Shown piece by piece: positions 17,230 through 26,095 of a DNA stretch of 64,000 nt. Under the pieces are notes generated by a model. That model was not told the origin of the DNA, made no database searches, and was given only the letters and a program-made list of their open reading frames with translations. Every line of letters begins with the position of its first letter. Position 1 is the first letter of the stretch. Source of the stretch: an uncultured Lachnospiraceae bacterium (GTDB lineage Bacteria; Bacillota; Clostridia; Lachnospirales; Lachnospiraceae); NCBI GenBank assembly GCA_910586615.1, contig CAJUJP010000018.1, positions 1-64,000 of the forward strand. Reading direction: 5' to 3'. The position numbers and the translations under genes were made by a program.

Positions 17230-18771
17230 TTATTTGTAAAATTCATCTATCTGCTTCTGTGCTTCCGCAATGATCGTATCAAGTCCTGCCGCCTTTAAAT
17301 CTTCGATACACTTAGGCACTGCAGTAGCCGGATCGGAAGCTCCCGTCAGCATATCGTATTTATACTTATCCCATGTCGTATTGACATTCGATACCTCGTT
17401 CTGAATGTTGGTAACATCAAGCGCGAATCCGAGACATGTGGATGCCGAAGCCTGTTCATTCTGCTGTTTTACTTCTTCCCACTGATTCGGGTCGGAACCT
17501 TCCTGATTACTCATGACAAAGAATGTTCCCTGAGTATATGCCGGCCATGTCCAGTCGTCTCTTAATCTCTTTACACTGCCGTCTTCCAGATACTCAAAAT
17601 GATCACCTTCCACGCCAAATGCACACAAATCACGGAATGTCTGATCTGTATTGATAAGCTGCAATACTTTAAGCGCCTCTTCCTTATAATTGGAATTAAC
17701 GGAAACAGCGTTCATGGAACCCTGAATGGTCTCTGTTGTATATAAAGGTCCGAATACTTTTACAGCATCATATTTGTCCACGCCCTGCAGTGTCTCCCAC
17801 TGTACTACCGCGCTCGGCCATCCCTGTGCATTGCCGAAAGCATTACCCTTGCTGTCTTCCGTCACAACGTTTGCATCCGGATTGATAATACCGTCCACAT
17901 ACCATGAATGCAGCAGTTCCAGATTCTTTACAACATCTTCCTGCTCCAGCGTACACACTACCTTACGCTCCGGATCATCTATCCTGACGCCGATGGGCTG
18001 AATACCACTCGTCAATCCGTCGTAATCATTGAAAAAGCCATTCCACAGCGCACCCTGATTCAGCATAAGCGGATAGAAAGATTTTCCTTCCCCTTCTTTG
18101 ATCGTCCGCACAATCGGATCAAGCGTCTGCAGGTCCTTCAGGCTTCCCATATCAATATTGTATTTCTGCACGTACTGGTCATCCAGGTAATAGAATTGTG
18201 TCAGGGAAGAATCCTTGTAAGTAGGCACCGCATATACATTTCCGTGAATCTGCACGCCGCTCCAAAGCAGTTCCGGAATGAAACTGTACAGTTCCGGTGT
18301 TACATTCTGCACCATGTCACTGATATTTTCAAAAGCTCCCAGGTTTACGAACTTACTGTAATTTGTATTGTTCGTAAACATGATGTCGAAATACTCTCCG
18401 GCATTGACAATCGTATTCATCTTCGTGTCATAGTCACTCCAGCCGGCAATTTTCACATCCAGCCTCACACCTATTTTTTCTTCACTGTAATCGCTGATCT
18501 TCGCAATCGCATCGTCAAAATCGTTAGCCGGCGTTCCACCTACCGTCCACCATATCAGAGTCGGCACTTCACCTGACGCCTGTTCGGAATCTGCCGCTCC
18601 CGCATCATCCGCCGCCGTATCCGCATTTCCATCTTCGGTGGTGGAAGTGGTCTGTACCGTATCATTTGTCGACGCTCCGTCCTTTGAGCCGCCGCAACCT
18701 GTCAATAATCCTGCGGTCATGACAGCCGTCATTCCCAATGCAAGTAACTTGTTTAAACTTTTCCTTTTCAT
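17230..18771 (-). CDS. ABC transporter solute-binding lipoprotein
   Basis: A 513-residue family 1 extracellular solute-binding protein, probably for oligosaccharides. The signal peptide ends in a lipobox (LLTGC, lipidated Cys26), followed by a Ser/Thr/Asp-rich linker and the two-lobed binding domain (VPTLIWWTVGG onward). The C-terminal pattern with AAGLDTIIAEAQKQID resembles the DUF3502/LplA-like group. It is the third gene of the permease-permease-binding protein unit. It would capture glycans at the cell surface for the two permeases; the ATPase is not encoded here and is probably a shared MsmX-type protein. Confidence 0.92.
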   Translation of the reverse strand: MKRKSLNKLLALGMTAVMTAGLLTGCGGSKDGASTNDTVQTTSTTEDGNADTAADDAGAADSEQASGEVPTLIWWTVGGTPANDFDDAIAKISDYSEEKIGVRLDVKIAGWSDYDTKMNTIVNAGEYFDIMFTNNTNYSKFVNLGAFENISDMVQNVTPELYSFIPELLWSGVQIHGNVYAVPTYKDSSLTQFYYLDDQYVQKYNIDMGSLKDLQTLDPIVRTIKEGEGKSFYPLMLNQGALWNGFFNDYDGLTSGIQPIGVRIDDPERKVVCTLEQEDVVKNLELLHSWYVDGIINPDANVVTEDSKGNAFGNAQGWPSAVVQWETLQGVDKYDAVKVFGPLYTTETIQGSMNAVSVNSNYKEEALKVLQLINTDQTFRDLCAFGVEGDHFEYLEDGSVKRLRDDWTWPAYTQGTFFVMSNQEGSDPNQWEEVKQQNEQASASTCLGFALDVTNIQNEVSNVNTTWDKYKYDMLTGASDPATAVPKCIEDLKAAGLDTIIAEAQKQIDEFYK

Positions 18772-18881
18772 AGTTATCCTCCTTCATAATAAAGATTATG
18801 GTTCATTGACCACCATCTATATCCTCCGCCGCATTTTATACGGCAGCCTGATACCGCTTTGTACCCCGGTGTCGTTTCACA

Positions 18882-19832
18882 TTATCCCTTAACTGCTCCC
18901 AGCGTAAGTCCGGATATAAAATATTTCTGGAAAAAGGGATATGCACACGCAATAGGTGCCACAATAATCACCACAATTGCCATACGTGCCGCCTCCTGCG
19001 GCATCTGTGCCAGCATCTCCGCCGCGCCAAGACCCATAGTGGCTGCGTTCTTCGCCAGCATTTGAATATTTGTCAGGATTGCGTTTAGCAGCGCCTGTAA
19101 AGAATAAAGTTTTGCATCCTCTATATAGAGCATGGACTGATACCAGTCATTCCAATAGGAAAAGCAGAGAAACAGTCCGATGGTCGCCAATACCGGTTTG
19201 GAAATGGGCAGCACAATTCTGGAAAAAATTATAAGCTGGCTGGCGCCATCCATCTTTGCCGATTCAATCAATGATTCCGGCACCGTAGTCGTAAAAAACG
19301 TTCTGCAGATTACCACATTGAAAGAAGAAACACACAGCGGCAGTATCAGCGCCCAAACCGAATTTTTCAATCCAAGGAGCTGGCTGATCACATAATATGT
19401 AGACACCAGACCGCCGTTAAATACCATCGGGATGAACACTACCATGGTCAAAAATCCGTTTAATTTATATCCCGGACGGGAAAGCACATAACCCATCAGC
19501 GTGGTCAGCAGAACACCCAACGCTGTTCCCACAACTGTAACAAAAAGTGATACACCGAGCGCACGGACAATCATTTTACTCTGGGAGATCAGGAATGTAT
19601 AACCTTCCAGTGAAAAAATTTTCGGTATAAAATGATAACCGTATTCCGTAATAGATGTCTCCGCCGAGAAAGAAATCGCCACCACCAGAAGCACCGGTAC
19701 GATACAGGCCAGCGCCATCAATATAAAAATCAGGTTCAGGACTATATTGGCCGATTTGGAAATCCGGTTAAAACGGTCAAATCCGGTTAATTCGTTCTTA
19801 TTCATTTTCTGTATCTGTTTTGCACTATTCAT
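18882..19832 (-). CDS. ABC sugar permease, LplC/CUT1 type
   Basis: A 316-residue inner-membrane permease with six predicted transmembrane helices. The cytosolic EAA loop reads SAKMDGASQLIIFSRIVLP near residue 200 and would dock the ATPase. The ATG at 19832 is preceded by GGAGGGAGAT; an ATG 12 bases earlier would place that site inside the gene. It partners the permease at 19939, with about 106 bases between, and the binding lipoprotein downstream. Confidence 0.93.
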   Translation of the reverse strand: MNSAKQIQKMNKNELTGFDRFNRISKSANIVLNLIFILMALACIVPVLLVVAISFSAETSITEYGYHFIPKIFSLEGYTFLISQSKMIVRALGVSLFVTVVGTALGVLLTTLMGYVLSRPGYKLNGFLTMVVFIPMVFNGGLVSTYYVISQLLGLKNSVWALILPLCVSSFNVVICRTFFTTTVPESLIESAKMDGASQLIIFSRIVLPISKPVLATIGLFLCFSYWNDWYQSMLYIEDAKLYSLQALLNAILTNIQMLAKNAATMGLGAAEMLAQMPQEAARMAIVVIIVAPIACAYPFFQKYFISGLTLGAVKG

Positions 19833-19938
19833 ATCTCCCTCCATATCAAAGCAGCCTGTTGTGCCGGCACATCTCTTTCCTCATCGCCGCGCTGCTTTTT
19901 TACATGACGAGTCTGCGGTCCAATACAATTTTTGTCTG

Positions 19939-20886
19939 CTAGATCATGGCACTCTCTTTGTCAAGCTTTCTGACAATGGCATTTGCCGTCAGAATGGTAA
20001 TGCATCCCGCAACCGACTGGACAAATGCCGCTGCAGCCGACATACCCGTAGTTGACGACCTTAACTGTTTGTATACATAGACATCCAGCGTGTACACTAC
20101 ATCGTAAAGAGAGTTCGAATCTCTGGGCACCTGATAGAACAGACCGAAATCTGAATAAAAAATACGTCCCACACTCATAATGAACATCAGAATAATAACC
20201 GTCTTCATCAGGGGCAGTGTTATGTAACGGATCTGCTGCCATATTGTGGCACCGTCAATACCTGCCGCTTCATAATAACTCTTGTCAATCCCCGTAATGG
20301 TTGCAAGATATACAACCATCCCGTAACCGACTCCCTTCCAAAGATTCATAAATACAAGAAACGGCGGCCACATCTCCGGCTTCATATACCACTGCTGTCT
20401 TTCCATTCCCATAGCTTCCAGCATATTATTTACAAGCCCTTTATCGTAACTTAAGAATGCCCAGACCAGCGCGGTTACAACGACCCATGACAGGAAATAT
20501 GGCATAAACATCGCCGTCTGATAAACCTTCGTCAGCTTTTTGGAATGAAGCTGTCCGATCGCAATCGCTGCCGCCACCGGCACTACAATGCCCAAGATAA
20601 TAAATACAATATTGTATGCCAATGTATTTTTGATAATCATCCAGATATCTTTCGTGGAAAACAGAAACTTGAAGTTTTCAAACCCCACCCATTCACTGGT
20701 GAGAAAGCTTTTCAGAAAACCACCGTTAATCTTAAACTTTTTAAAGGCGATTATAATGCCGAACATCGGCATGAAGCAAAACAGAAAATACCAGATTGTA
20801 GTCGGCAGCGCCAGCAGAGTCAATTCCGTATCATCCTTGTTCCAGCGCCTCTTTTTGGGTTTTACGTTCTTTTTCTCTTGAGCCAT
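19939..20886 (-). CDS. ABC sugar permease, LplB/CUT1 type
   Basis: A 315-residue six-helix permease. The N-terminus is short, basic and cytosolic (AQEKKNVKPKKRRWN), the first helix begins near residue 27, and the EAA loop is EAAGIDGATIWQQIRYITLP near residue 210. The ATG has a GGAGAAGGT site. It is the first gene of the transporter unit; with the second permease it forms the translocation channel for the glycan captured by the lipoprotein at 17230. Confidence 0.93.
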   Translation of the reverse strand: MAQEKKNVKPKKRRWNKDDTELTLLALPTTIWYFLFCFMPMFGIIIAFKKFKINGGFLKSFLTSEWVGFENFKFLFSTKDIWMIIKNTLAYNIVFIILGIVVPVAAAIAIGQLHSKKLTKVYQTAMFMPYFLSWVVVTALVWAFLSYDKGLVNNMLEAMGMERQQWYMKPEMWPPFLVFMNLWKGVGYGMVVYLATITGIDKSYYEAAGIDGATIWQQIRYITLPLMKTVIILMFIMSVGRIFYSDFGLFYQVPRDSNSLYDVVYTLDVYVYKQLRSSTTGMSAAAAFVQSVAGCITILTANAIVRKLDKESAMI

Positions 20887-21299
20887 ACCTTCTCCTCTCC
20901 CTCTCCGTTCACCGGAACATCGTATACTGTCATTCCGATTAACAATTTTTCATGTAATTATTATATATTAGACATTTTGCTGATAATATCCATATTTCTT
21001 TAGAAAATAGTATAGAAATATTAGTTTCTATTTATAATTTTCATATTAATTATTGTGCATTTTTTATATATTCTCTGTATTTACGCTGTATTATTAGGCT
21101 TTTTGTATAGTTGTGTATGTTATTATCTTCAAAAACTCTGCTTCCTGCACCCGAAAACCCGTGGTGTCTGCCTGTCCCCACTCAGGTTTCAAAAGGCGTT
21201 CTGTTCATATTGTGCAAACTACCCTGCCGGTTCCATAAACACCTTCTGATCTCCAGCCTCTGTACCAAAAAAAAAGTAAATTTGCTTCGCAAATTAACT
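20887..21299. other. Intergenic region upstream of the transporter operon
   Basis: About 410 bases with no convincing gene. The part next to the permease is AT-rich and should contain its promoter; TTATCA-17-TAATAA on the minus strand near 20960-20990 is a weak candidate. No catabolite-repression site of the usual form was found. At 21280-21295 a small hairpin (AATTTGC-TTC-GCAAATT type) precedes the interspersed repeats. Confidence 0.5.
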
Positions 21300-21358
21300 T
21301 TGCGAGATTCGCTTCGCGAACTCGGATATGCGGAGGAATTTCCTGTATCGTAAAAAAA
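21300..21358. repeat. Interspersed repeat, copy A
   Basis: Contains GCTTCGCGAACTCGGATATG followed by CGGAGGAATTTCCTGTATC and an A-run. Closely similar stretches occur at 21380-21422 and 59036-59092. The 5' part can fold (TTCGCTTCGCGAA). From memory, fragments like this recur near genes in Lachnospiraceae genomes, so it is probably a small non-coding repeat family. Confidence 0.65.
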
Positions 21359-21379
21359 TTAATTTGCTTCGCAAATAAC

Positions 21380-21422
21380 TTCGCCAACTCGGATATGCGG
21401 AGGAATTTCCTATACCAAAAAA
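21380..21422. repeat. Interspersed repeat, copy B (5' truncated)
   Basis: Starts TTCGCCAACTCGGATATG and continues with CGGAGGAATTTCCTATACC and an A-run. It duplicates the 3' part of copy A about 80 bases away, with the flanking AATTTGCTTCGCAAAT hairpin also repeated. The end runs into the tpiA terminator. Confidence 0.65.
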
Positions 21423-21463
21423 ACTCACCTCAATCTATGAAATACACATAGTTTGAAGTGAGT
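21423..21463 (-). terminator. Terminator of tpiA
   Basis: ACTCAC at 21423-21428 pairs with GTGAGT at 21458-21463, with more pairing inside (CTATG with CATAG). On the minus strand it is followed by a run of seven T. The stem resembles the terminator after the GH38 gene at 8321-8364. Confidence 0.82.
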
Positions 21464-21527
21464 CTTTCACCTGATATATTTTATTAATATTCTTTACAGC
21501 AATAAAATTTTTGCTGAAAACCTGCTG

Positions 21528-22274
21528 TTATGCATTCACGATCTGTCCAAAGTCAGGCTTTAAGGAAGCGCCGCCGATCAGACCGCCGTCGATGTCAGGT
21601 TTTGAAAGAAGCTCTGCCGCATTGGATGCGTTCATGGAGCCGCCGTACTGAATGCGGACAGCTTCTGCAGTAGCCTCGTCATACATCTCTGCGATGCAGT
21701 CGCGGATGCCCTTGCAGACCTCCTGCGCCTGATCGGAAGTAGCAGTCTTGCCGGTTCCGATCGCCCAGATCGGCTCATAAGCGATTACCATGCCCTTTAC
21801 CTGATCTGCGCTAACACCTGCCAGATCGGACTTGATCTGCAGTCTGATCCAGTCCATGGTCACGTTCATCTCTCTCTGCTCTAAGGACTCGCCGCAGCAG
21901 AGAATCGGAACAAGACCTGCCTCAAGAGCTTTCAGCACCTTCTTGTTCAGGAAAGCGTCGTCCTCCTTGAAGTATTCTCTTCTCTCGGAATGGCCGATGA
22001 TCACATACTCTACGCCTGCATCCTTTAACATGGGCGCGGAAATCTCACCTGTGTATGCGCCCTTGTCCTCGATATAGAAGTTCTCAGCGCCTACATGTAC
22101 GTTAGTGCCTTTAACAGCCTGTGCCACAGGCACAATGTCGATCGCCGGTACACAGTAAACCACATCCACTGCATCGTTCACTACCAGATCCTTTAATGTC
22201 GCGCAAAGCGCAACTGCCTCGCTGGGAGTCATGTTCATCTTCCAGTTTCCGGCAATAATTCTTCTTCTAGCCAT
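21528..22274 (-). CDS. tpiA: Triosephosphate isomerase
   Basis: Interconverts dihydroxyacetone phosphate and glyceraldehyde 3-phosphate in glycolysis. The 248-residue protein is standard length, with GNWKMN at the start, HSERREYF (catalytic His) and AYEPIWAIGTG (catalytic Glu), and the phosphate-binding IQYGGSM near the end. I chose the ATG at 22274, eight bases after AAAGGAG; an upstream in-frame ATG lacks such a site. It follows pgk on the same strand by 165 bases. Confidence 0.98.
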   Translation of the reverse strand: MARRRIIAGNWKMNMTPSEAVALCATLKDLVVNDAVDVVYCVPAIDIVPVAQAVKGTNVHVGAENFYIEDKGAYTGEISAPMLKDAGVEYVIIGHSERREYFKEDDAFLNKKVLKALEAGLVPILCCGESLEQREMNVTMDWIRLQIKSDLAGVSADQVKGMVIAYEPIWAIGTGKTATSDQAQEVCKGIRDCIAEMYDEATAEAVRIQYGGSMNASNAAELLSKPDIDGGLIGGASLKPDFGQIVNA

Positions 22275-22439
22275 TGCTGTAATCTCCTTTATGATATTCA
22301 ATATTTTTTTTGCGTAAGAATGCCCTGAAACACCCTCTGCATGAATCTGCCATTTTCTCCTGGCATATCGTCACAGCCAGGTGCTCAGGCACGCTTTATT
22401 CTATTTTGGCATTACTGCTGTTCCTGCTTGATCAGCCGT

Positions 22440-23672
22440 TTATTTGTCATCCGCAGCCACTACGCCGGGAAGCTCCTTACCCTCTAAGAACTCAAGGGAA
22501 GCACCGCCGCCTGTGGAAATATGGGACATTTTGTCTGCAAAACCAAGCTGGTTAACCGCTGCTGCACTGTCACCACCGCCGATGATCGTCGTTGCGGAAG
22601 TCTCAGCCAGAGATTTTGCTACAGCAATCGTACCTTTTGCAAGGATAGGATTCTCGAATACACCCATGGGTCCGTTCCATACTACCGTCTTAGCGGACTT
22701 CACAGCATCCGCATACATCTCAGCCGTCTTCGTACCGATGTCAAGACCTTCCTTGTCTGCCGGAATCTTGTCAGCATCAACTACTTCTACTTCGATCTCA
22801 GCATCGATCGGGTTCGGGAAACCTGCCGCTACAGTTGTGTCGATCGGAAGAAGCAGCTTCTTGCCAAGCTTCTCAGCCTTAGCCATCATCTCTTTACAGT
22901 AATCAAGCTTCTCATCATCCACTAAGGAGTTACCGATCTCCATGCCCTGTGCTTTCAGGAATGTGAATGCCATACCGCCGCCGATGATCAGTGTATCGCA
23001 CTTCTCAAGCAGGTTGTTGATAACGTTTAACTTATCAGCTACTTTAGCACCGCCAAGGATTGCTACGAAAGGTCTTACCGGATTCTCAACCGCATTGCCC
23101 AGGAAATCAATCTCCTTCTGCATTAAGTAGCCTACTGCGTTCTCGCCGCCTTTTTCGGTGATATACTTTGTAACAACTGCTACGGAAGCATGTGCTCTGT
23201 GTGCGGAGCCGAAAGCGTCACATACATATACGTCTGCCAGATCAGCCAGTTCTTTTGCGAAAGCTTCGCCTGCATCCGAAGGTTTGGTCTCCTCTTTACC
23301 ACGGAAACGGGTATTCTGAAGCAGAACCACATCTCCCTCATTCATTGCTGCAACCGCTGCAGTAGCAGCTTCGCCGGTTACATTGTAGTCTGCCACGAAA
23401 TTAACGGGCTTGCCAAGCTTCTCGGAAAGTCTCTCTGCAACAGGTGCAAGAGACTCGCCTTCGTTGGGGCCGTTCTTAACTTTGCCCAGGTGGGAGCAAA
23501 GAATAACCTTGCCGCCGTCAGCGATCAGTTTGTTGATCGTCGGAAGCGCCGCAACGATACGGGTCTCGTCAGTGATCTTACCCTCTTTGAGCGGTACGTT
23601 AAAGTCACATCTTACAAGAACGCGTTTGCCTTTCACATTAATATCATCTACTGATTTCTTATTTAGTGCCAT
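22440..23672 (-). CDS. pgk: Phosphoglycerate kinase
   Basis: Makes ATP and 3-phosphoglycerate from 1,3-bisphosphoglycerate. The 410-residue protein has the family signature KRVLVRCDFNVPL near residue 15, KVILCSHLGK, the hinge region, and GGGDSAAAVNQLG in the nucleotide-binding domain. The ATG at 23672 has a GGAGAG site. It lies between gap, from which it is separated by a terminator, and tpiA. Its leader contains a possible hairpin (GTTTGTG with CACAAAC, about 23708-23737). Confidence 0.98.
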   Translation of the reverse strand: MALNKKSVDDINVKGKRVLVRCDFNVPLKEGKITDETRIVAALPTINKLIADGGKVILCSHLGKVKNGPNEGESLAPVAERLSEKLGKPVNFVADYNVTGEAATAAVAAMNEGDVVLLQNTRFRGKEETKPSDAGEAFAKELADLADVYVCDAFGSAHRAHASVAVVTKYITEKGGENAVGYLMQKEIDFLGNAVENPVRPFVAILGGAKVADKLNVINNLLEKCDTLIIGGGMAFTFLKAQGMEIGNSLVDDEKLDYCKEMMAKAEKLGKKLLLPIDTTVAAGFPNPIDAEIEVEVVDADKIPADKEGLDIGTKTAEMYADAVKSAKTVVWNGPMGVFENPILAKGTIAVAKSLAETSATTIIGGGDSAAAVNQLGFADKMSHISTGGGASLEFLEGKELPGVVAADDK

Positions 23673-23796
23673 TGTTCTCTCCATTTCTGCGCCGCTTTGC
23701 TTCAAGTTTGTGGCAAGCAGCGCGCAAACACAAACCCCGCAGTCGGAAATTTCATTCCGATCCTGCACTCTCACAGTTAAACCATATCTGTTTCAG

Positions 23797-23829
23797 AAAA
23801 AAGAGACCCGGCCCAACGGCCGAGCCTCT
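23797..23829 (-). terminator. Terminator of gap
   Basis: AGAGACCCGGCC (23802-23813) pairs with GGCCGAGCCTCT (23818-23829) around CAAC, with one mismatch. On the minus strand six T follow. It separates gap from pgk, so the two are at least partly independent transcripts. Confidence 0.93.
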
Positions 23830-23860
23830 CAAATTTACATCTCGTATTGTATTAACTTTC

Positions 23861-24862
23861 TTATGCCAGTTCTGAGAAGTACTTGATTGTACGAACCATC
23901 TGAGATGTGTAGCTGTTCTCATTGTCGTACCAGGAAACAACCTGTACCAGATTGTCTTCGCCAACCATGGTCTGTGTTGCATCAAAGATAGAACCGTATG
24001 TGCTTCCAACGATATCGGAAGATACGATCTCATCCTCATTGTATGCGAAGGACTCTGTAGCTGCTGCCTTCATAGCTGCATTGATCTCATCCTTGGTTAC
24101 GGACTTCTCAACAGTTGCTACAAGGATTGTTGTAGAACCTGTAGGAGTAGGAACACGCTGAGCGGAGCCGATCAGCTTGCCGTTCAACTCAGGAATAACC
24201 AGACCGATTGCCTTAGCAGCGCCTGTGCTGTTAGGAACGATATTGATAGCGCCTGCACGGGATCTTCTTAAGTCACCCTTTCTCTGAGGACCGTCAAGGA
24301 TCATCTGATCGCCTGTGTAAGCATGGATTGTGCTCATGATACCGGACTTGATACCTGCTAAATCATTCAGTGCTTTTGCCATAGGAGCCAGACAGTTTGT
24401 TGTACAGGAAGCTGCAGAAATGATTGTATCCTCAGCCTTCAGTGTCTCATGATTTACATTGTAAACGATGGTAGGAAGGTCGTTACCTGCGGGAGCAGAA
24501 ATAACAACTTTTCTAGCGCCGGCATTGATGTGTGCCTGTGCTTTGTCTTTGCTTGTATAGAAGCCGGAGCACTCTAATACAACGTCAACCTTTAACTCAC
24601 CCCAAGGGCAGTTATTTGCGTCGGGCTCTTTGTAGATCTTAAGTGTCTTGCCATCAACTGTGATTGTATCTTCGCCTGCGGATACAGTATCTGCCAGAGC
24701 ATATTTACCCTGAGAGGAATCATATTTTAACAAGTGTGCCAGCATCTTCGGGCTTGTTAAATCGTTGATTGCCACTACTTCATATCCTTCTGCACCAAAC
24801 ATCTGTCTGAATGCAAGACGACCGATACGGCCAAAACCATTAATTGCTACTCTTACTGCCAT
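23861..24862 (-). CDS. gap: Glyceraldehyde-3-phosphate dehydrogenase, type I
   Basis: Oxidises and phosphorylates glyceraldehyde 3-phosphate with NAD. The 333-residue protein has the Rossmann motif INGFGRIGRL at the N-terminus and the catalytic Cys153 in SAASCTTNC. A strong GGAGGGACT site precedes the ATG. The gene has a sigma-A promoter at 24958-24986 and a leader of roughly 90 bases containing a long nested stem-loop (24896-24943). Confidence 0.98.
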   Translation of the reverse strand: MAVRVAINGFGRIGRLAFRQMFGAEGYEVVAINDLTSPKMLAHLLKYDSSQGKYALADTVSAGEDTITVDGKTLKIYKEPDANNCPWGELKVDVVLECSGFYTSKDKAQAHINAGARKVVISAPAGNDLPTIVYNVNHETLKAEDTIISAASCTTNCLAPMAKALNDLAGIKSGIMSTIHAYTGDQMILDGPQRKGDLRRSRAGAINIVPNSTGAAKAIGLVIPELNGKLIGSAQRVPTPTGSTTILVATVEKSVTKDEINAAMKAAATESFAYNEDEIVSSDIVGSTYGSIFDATQTMVGEDNLVQVVSWYDNENSYTSQMVRTIKYFSELA

Positions 24863-24895
24863 TTTTTAGTCCCTCCTAAATAATGTTTTTTATAT

Positions 24896-24943
24896 AATTT
24901 TACCCTGCTGTATGTGTACCATACACATAAGACTGGTAAAATT
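24896..24943 (-). promoter_or_regulatory. Nested stem-loop in the gap 5' leader
   Basis: Outer arms AATTTTACC (24896-24904) and GGTAAAATT (24935-24943) enclose inner arms TATGTGTA (24911-24918) and TACACATA (24922-24929). Both lie downstream of the gap promoter and upstream of the ribosome site. The fold could stabilise the mRNA or serve as an operator; no known riboswitch was recognised. Confidence 0.55.
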
Positions 24944-24957
24944 TAGTCAGCAGATTC

Positions 24958-24986
24958 ATTTTACCCAATTTGTCCTAAAAATTCAA
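24958..24986 (-). promoter_or_regulatory. Promoter of gap
   Basis: Minus-strand TTGAAT (24981-24986), 17 bases, TAAAAT (24958-24963). It lies about 95 bases before the gap ATG and just upstream of the leader stem-loop. Confidence 0.7.
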
Positions 24987-25046
24987 GACGTAAATCAAAA
25001 ATAATTTGGTAAAATCACAAACATAACAATGAAGATCTCTGAACTA

Positions 25047-25075
25047 TTGTATTTTGCATCCGGATCAACTATACT
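25047..25075 (+). promoter_or_regulatory. Promoter of the PHP phosphatase gene
   Basis: TTGTAT (25047-25052), 17 bases, TATACT (25070-25075). The predicted ~95-base leader contains a small hairpin (CCCTT with AAGGG near 25112-25128). Confidence 0.65.
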
Positions 25076-25178
25076 GAACCGGATGACTTAATCTGAAAGT
25101 CCGCATAAACCCTTGCACAAAGGGCTGAAACAAGAGCTTTTTTGTGGAAAATAAATAAGAAAGTATAGAGAGACTACC

Positions 25179-25997
25179 ATGCCGATTACAGCTGACTATC
25201 ATCTGCATTCTTCATTTTCCGGCGATTCAGACGCTCCCATGGAAAAGATGATCCAAAGGGGAATAGAAGCAGGCCTGACGCATATGTGCTTCACGGAACA
25301 CAACGATTTCGATTATCCCGTCACCGAAATGGATTCTGCCGGGAAATTCGAAGTGGATCCCGATGCATATCTGCACGATTTTATAAAATTAAAGGATAAG
25401 TACGCCGGTCAGATTTCACTCTGCTTCGGTGTGGAACTGGGGCTGCAGCCTCATTTATGCCGCAGAAATTCCGTTTTTGCAAAAGACCATGACTATGATT
25501 TTATCATAGCCTCTTCCCATATCTGCAACCGGAAAGATCCCTACTACCCTTCTTTTTACGAAGGAAGAACACAATATGAAGCCTATCTGGAATACTTCGA
25601 GTCCATTCCTGCCAATCTGGAATGCTTCCACGATTTTGATGTGTACGGCCATCTGGATTACGTAGTGCGTTACGGTCCGCAAAGGGATGAGGGATATTCT
25701 TACGAAGCATACCGGGACATTTTCGACGACATTTTGACAAAGCTTATTTCTATGGGAAAAGGCATCGAGATCAATAGCGCAGGACTGGCAAAAGGCTTAC
25801 AGAACCCAAATCCCTGTGCAGACGTACTGAAACGTTACCGCGAACTGGGCGGTGAGATCATCACAACCGGCTCAGACGCACACATGCCGGAGCAGATTGC
25901 CGGTGCCTTTGACAAAGTCTCCGGCATATTAAAAGACTGCGGTTTCCGGTATTATACCACCTTCGAAAAACGCAGCCCTTCCTTCCATAAATTATAG
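25179..25997 (+). CDS. PHP-family histidinol-phosphatase
   Basis: A 272-residue cytosolic metal-dependent phosphatase of the PHP superfamily, most like HisJ/HisK, which converts histidinol phosphate to histidinol. Metal ligands are visible in DYHLHSSFSGDS (HxH), FTEHND, the glutamate in FGVELG, ASSHI, YGHLDYVVRYG and GSDAHMPE. It stands alone between gap and a chemotaxis receptor, with no histidine biosynthesis genes nearby, so another phosphoester substrate is possible. Confidence 0.82.
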   Translation: MPITADYHLHSSFSGDSDAPMEKMIQRGIEAGLTHMCFTEHNDFDYPVTEMDSAGKFEVDPDAYLHDFIKLKDKYAGQISLCFGVELGLQPHLCRRNSVFAKDHDYDFIIASSHICNRKDPYYPSFYEGRTQYEAYLEYFESIPANLECFHDFDVYGHLDYVVRYGPQRDEGYSYEAYRDIFDDILTKLISMGKGIEINSAGLAKGLQNPNPCADVLKRYRELGGEIITTGSDAHMPEQIAGAFDKVSGILKDCGFRYYTTFEKRSPSFHKL

Positions 25998-26095
25998 ATT
26001 TATCAGCCTTTCAAAATGTAATCCTCCGGCGTCTGCGCTTCCACACTTCCGCCCGGACGCCGGACAATTCTGCTCCCTGTCTTAGCAGGATCTTC

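Noticed and set aside
21055..21353. Short plus-strand frames in the 20.9-21.5 kb gap
   Set aside because: AT-rich with no ribosome site; they read through the repeat copies.
25082..25178. Riboswitch in the PHP phosphatase leader
   Set aside because: Only one small hairpin is visible, with no match to a riboswitch core I know.
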